From assembly GCA_017998755.1 (NCBI GenBank), contig JAGOCL010000160.1, positions 1 to 6,237 on the forward strand: DNA of 6,237 nt. The letters are read 5' to 3'. The notes under the pieces are model-generated. The model searched no databases. It had not been told where the DNA came from and saw only the letters and a list, made by a program, of their open reading frames with translations. Positions 5,933-6,237 of this stretch are shown one piece after another (within the stretch, counting starts at the first letter, position 1; each line of letters starts with the position of its first letter). Source of the stretch: Spirochaetota bacterium (GTDB taxonomy: Bacteria; Spirochaetota; GWE2-31-10; MWDO01). A program made the translations under genes and the position numbers.

Positions 5933-6237
5933 ATGGATATTATAGAAGAAGATTTGGACAATAAGAAACTATTCGACCTTCCTTTACTGAAAAGATTATT
6001 CAAATATTCGCTACCATATCTATCATTAATGATATTGGCTTTAGTCATACTCAGCTTGATAATGGCTCTGGAATTGATCAAACCGATTGTTATAGGCAAG
6101 ACGATAGATAAATTTATATCGGGATACGCCGATACTTTAGCGATATTTGATACAAAACAGCCGGATTCGATATTATTCAACAATATGTACTACCTAAAAG
6201 ATAATAACAATTATTCTGATAAACTAAAAGCCAAAAA
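5933..6237 (+). CDS. ABC exporter half-transporter, partner subunit (partial, runs off the right edge)
   Basis: The open frame from the ATG at 5933 continues for 101 codons to the window end without a stop. It begins MDIIEEDLDNKKLFDLPLLK, then carries the first membrane helix (about 28-50) and the motif KPIVIGKTIDKFI (50-62), typical of the end of helix 1 in ABC exporters. A polar stretch of at least 35 residues follows (SGYADTLAIFDTKQ...), which implies a long loop outside the membrane between helices 1 and 2, as in BmrD-like subunits. The start lies 12 bases after the stop of the preceding half-transporter, with only a weak ribosome binding site (TGAGA). An upstream ATG at 5922 hits a stop after seven codons. 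It is inferred to be the catalytically competent half; the nucleotide-binding domain lies outside the window. Confidence 0.9.
   Translation, partial: MDIIEEDLDNKKLFDLPLLKRLFKYSLPYLSLMILALVILSLIMALELIKPIVIGKTIDKFISGYADTLAIFDTKQPDSILFNNMYYLKDNNNYSDKLKAK

Noticed and set aside
5917..6183. Minus-strand open frame of 88 codons at the right end
   Set aside because: It is antisense to the second ABC subunit, whose plus-strand frame carries a clear membrane helix and family motif.

Overview
This is an AT-rich bacterial window. Several genes have clear Shine-Dalgarno sites, and the host codes in an AT-rich but CpG-tolerant style. A LytR-CpsA-Psr (LCP) protein beside Cdc48/Vps4-type AAA+ and MdlA/BmrC-type ABC proteins would fit a low-GC diderm such as a spirochaete. 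No marker gene fixes the taxon, so this assignment is tentative.

Layout. Minus strand, left part: a 594-residue AAA+ ATPase (89-1873) has a degenerate N-terminal AAA-like module and an intact C-terminal module. It is followed by the first eight codons of another gene (1-25), whose strong ribosome binding site and short gap suggest one operon. A 300-base divergent intergenic region (1874-2173) holds a long imperfect inverted repeat whose arms are built from 9-base units. Plus strand: an LCP-family membrane protein (2174-3328), then a small toxin-antitoxin pair (3404-3885). The pair is a RelE-type RNase toxin followed by a ribbon-helix-helix antitoxin, the reverse of the usual relBE order, and is markedly CpG-poor compared with its neighbours. 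A 286-base gap (3886-4171) contains a GC-richer non-coding stretch and a C/G-rich element that can fold into three consecutive hairpins. Last come two adjacent ABC-exporter half-transporter genes: a complete 582-residue subunit (4172-5920) and the start of a second (5933 to the window end).

How the genes work together. The two ABC genes look like the halves of a heterodimeric exporter of the MdlAB / BmrCD / TM287-288 class. The first half has Asp where the catalytic Walker B Glu should be, so the second should carry the competent ATPase site. The toxin and antitoxin are overlapping and probably translationally coupled. The AAA+ protein probably remodels a protein partner. That partner may be encoded just beyond the left edge, but the window does not show it. 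The LCP protein probably transfers a lipid-linked glycopolymer to an envelope acceptor. The repeats and the base-composition contrast around the toxin-antitoxin pair suggest that 3329-4171 is a recombination-prone or acquired insert between two host genes.

No tRNA, rRNA, CRISPR array or transposase gene was found. No wholly new defence system can be demonstrated from this window. The most promising lead is the AAA+ gene and its unseen operon partner.
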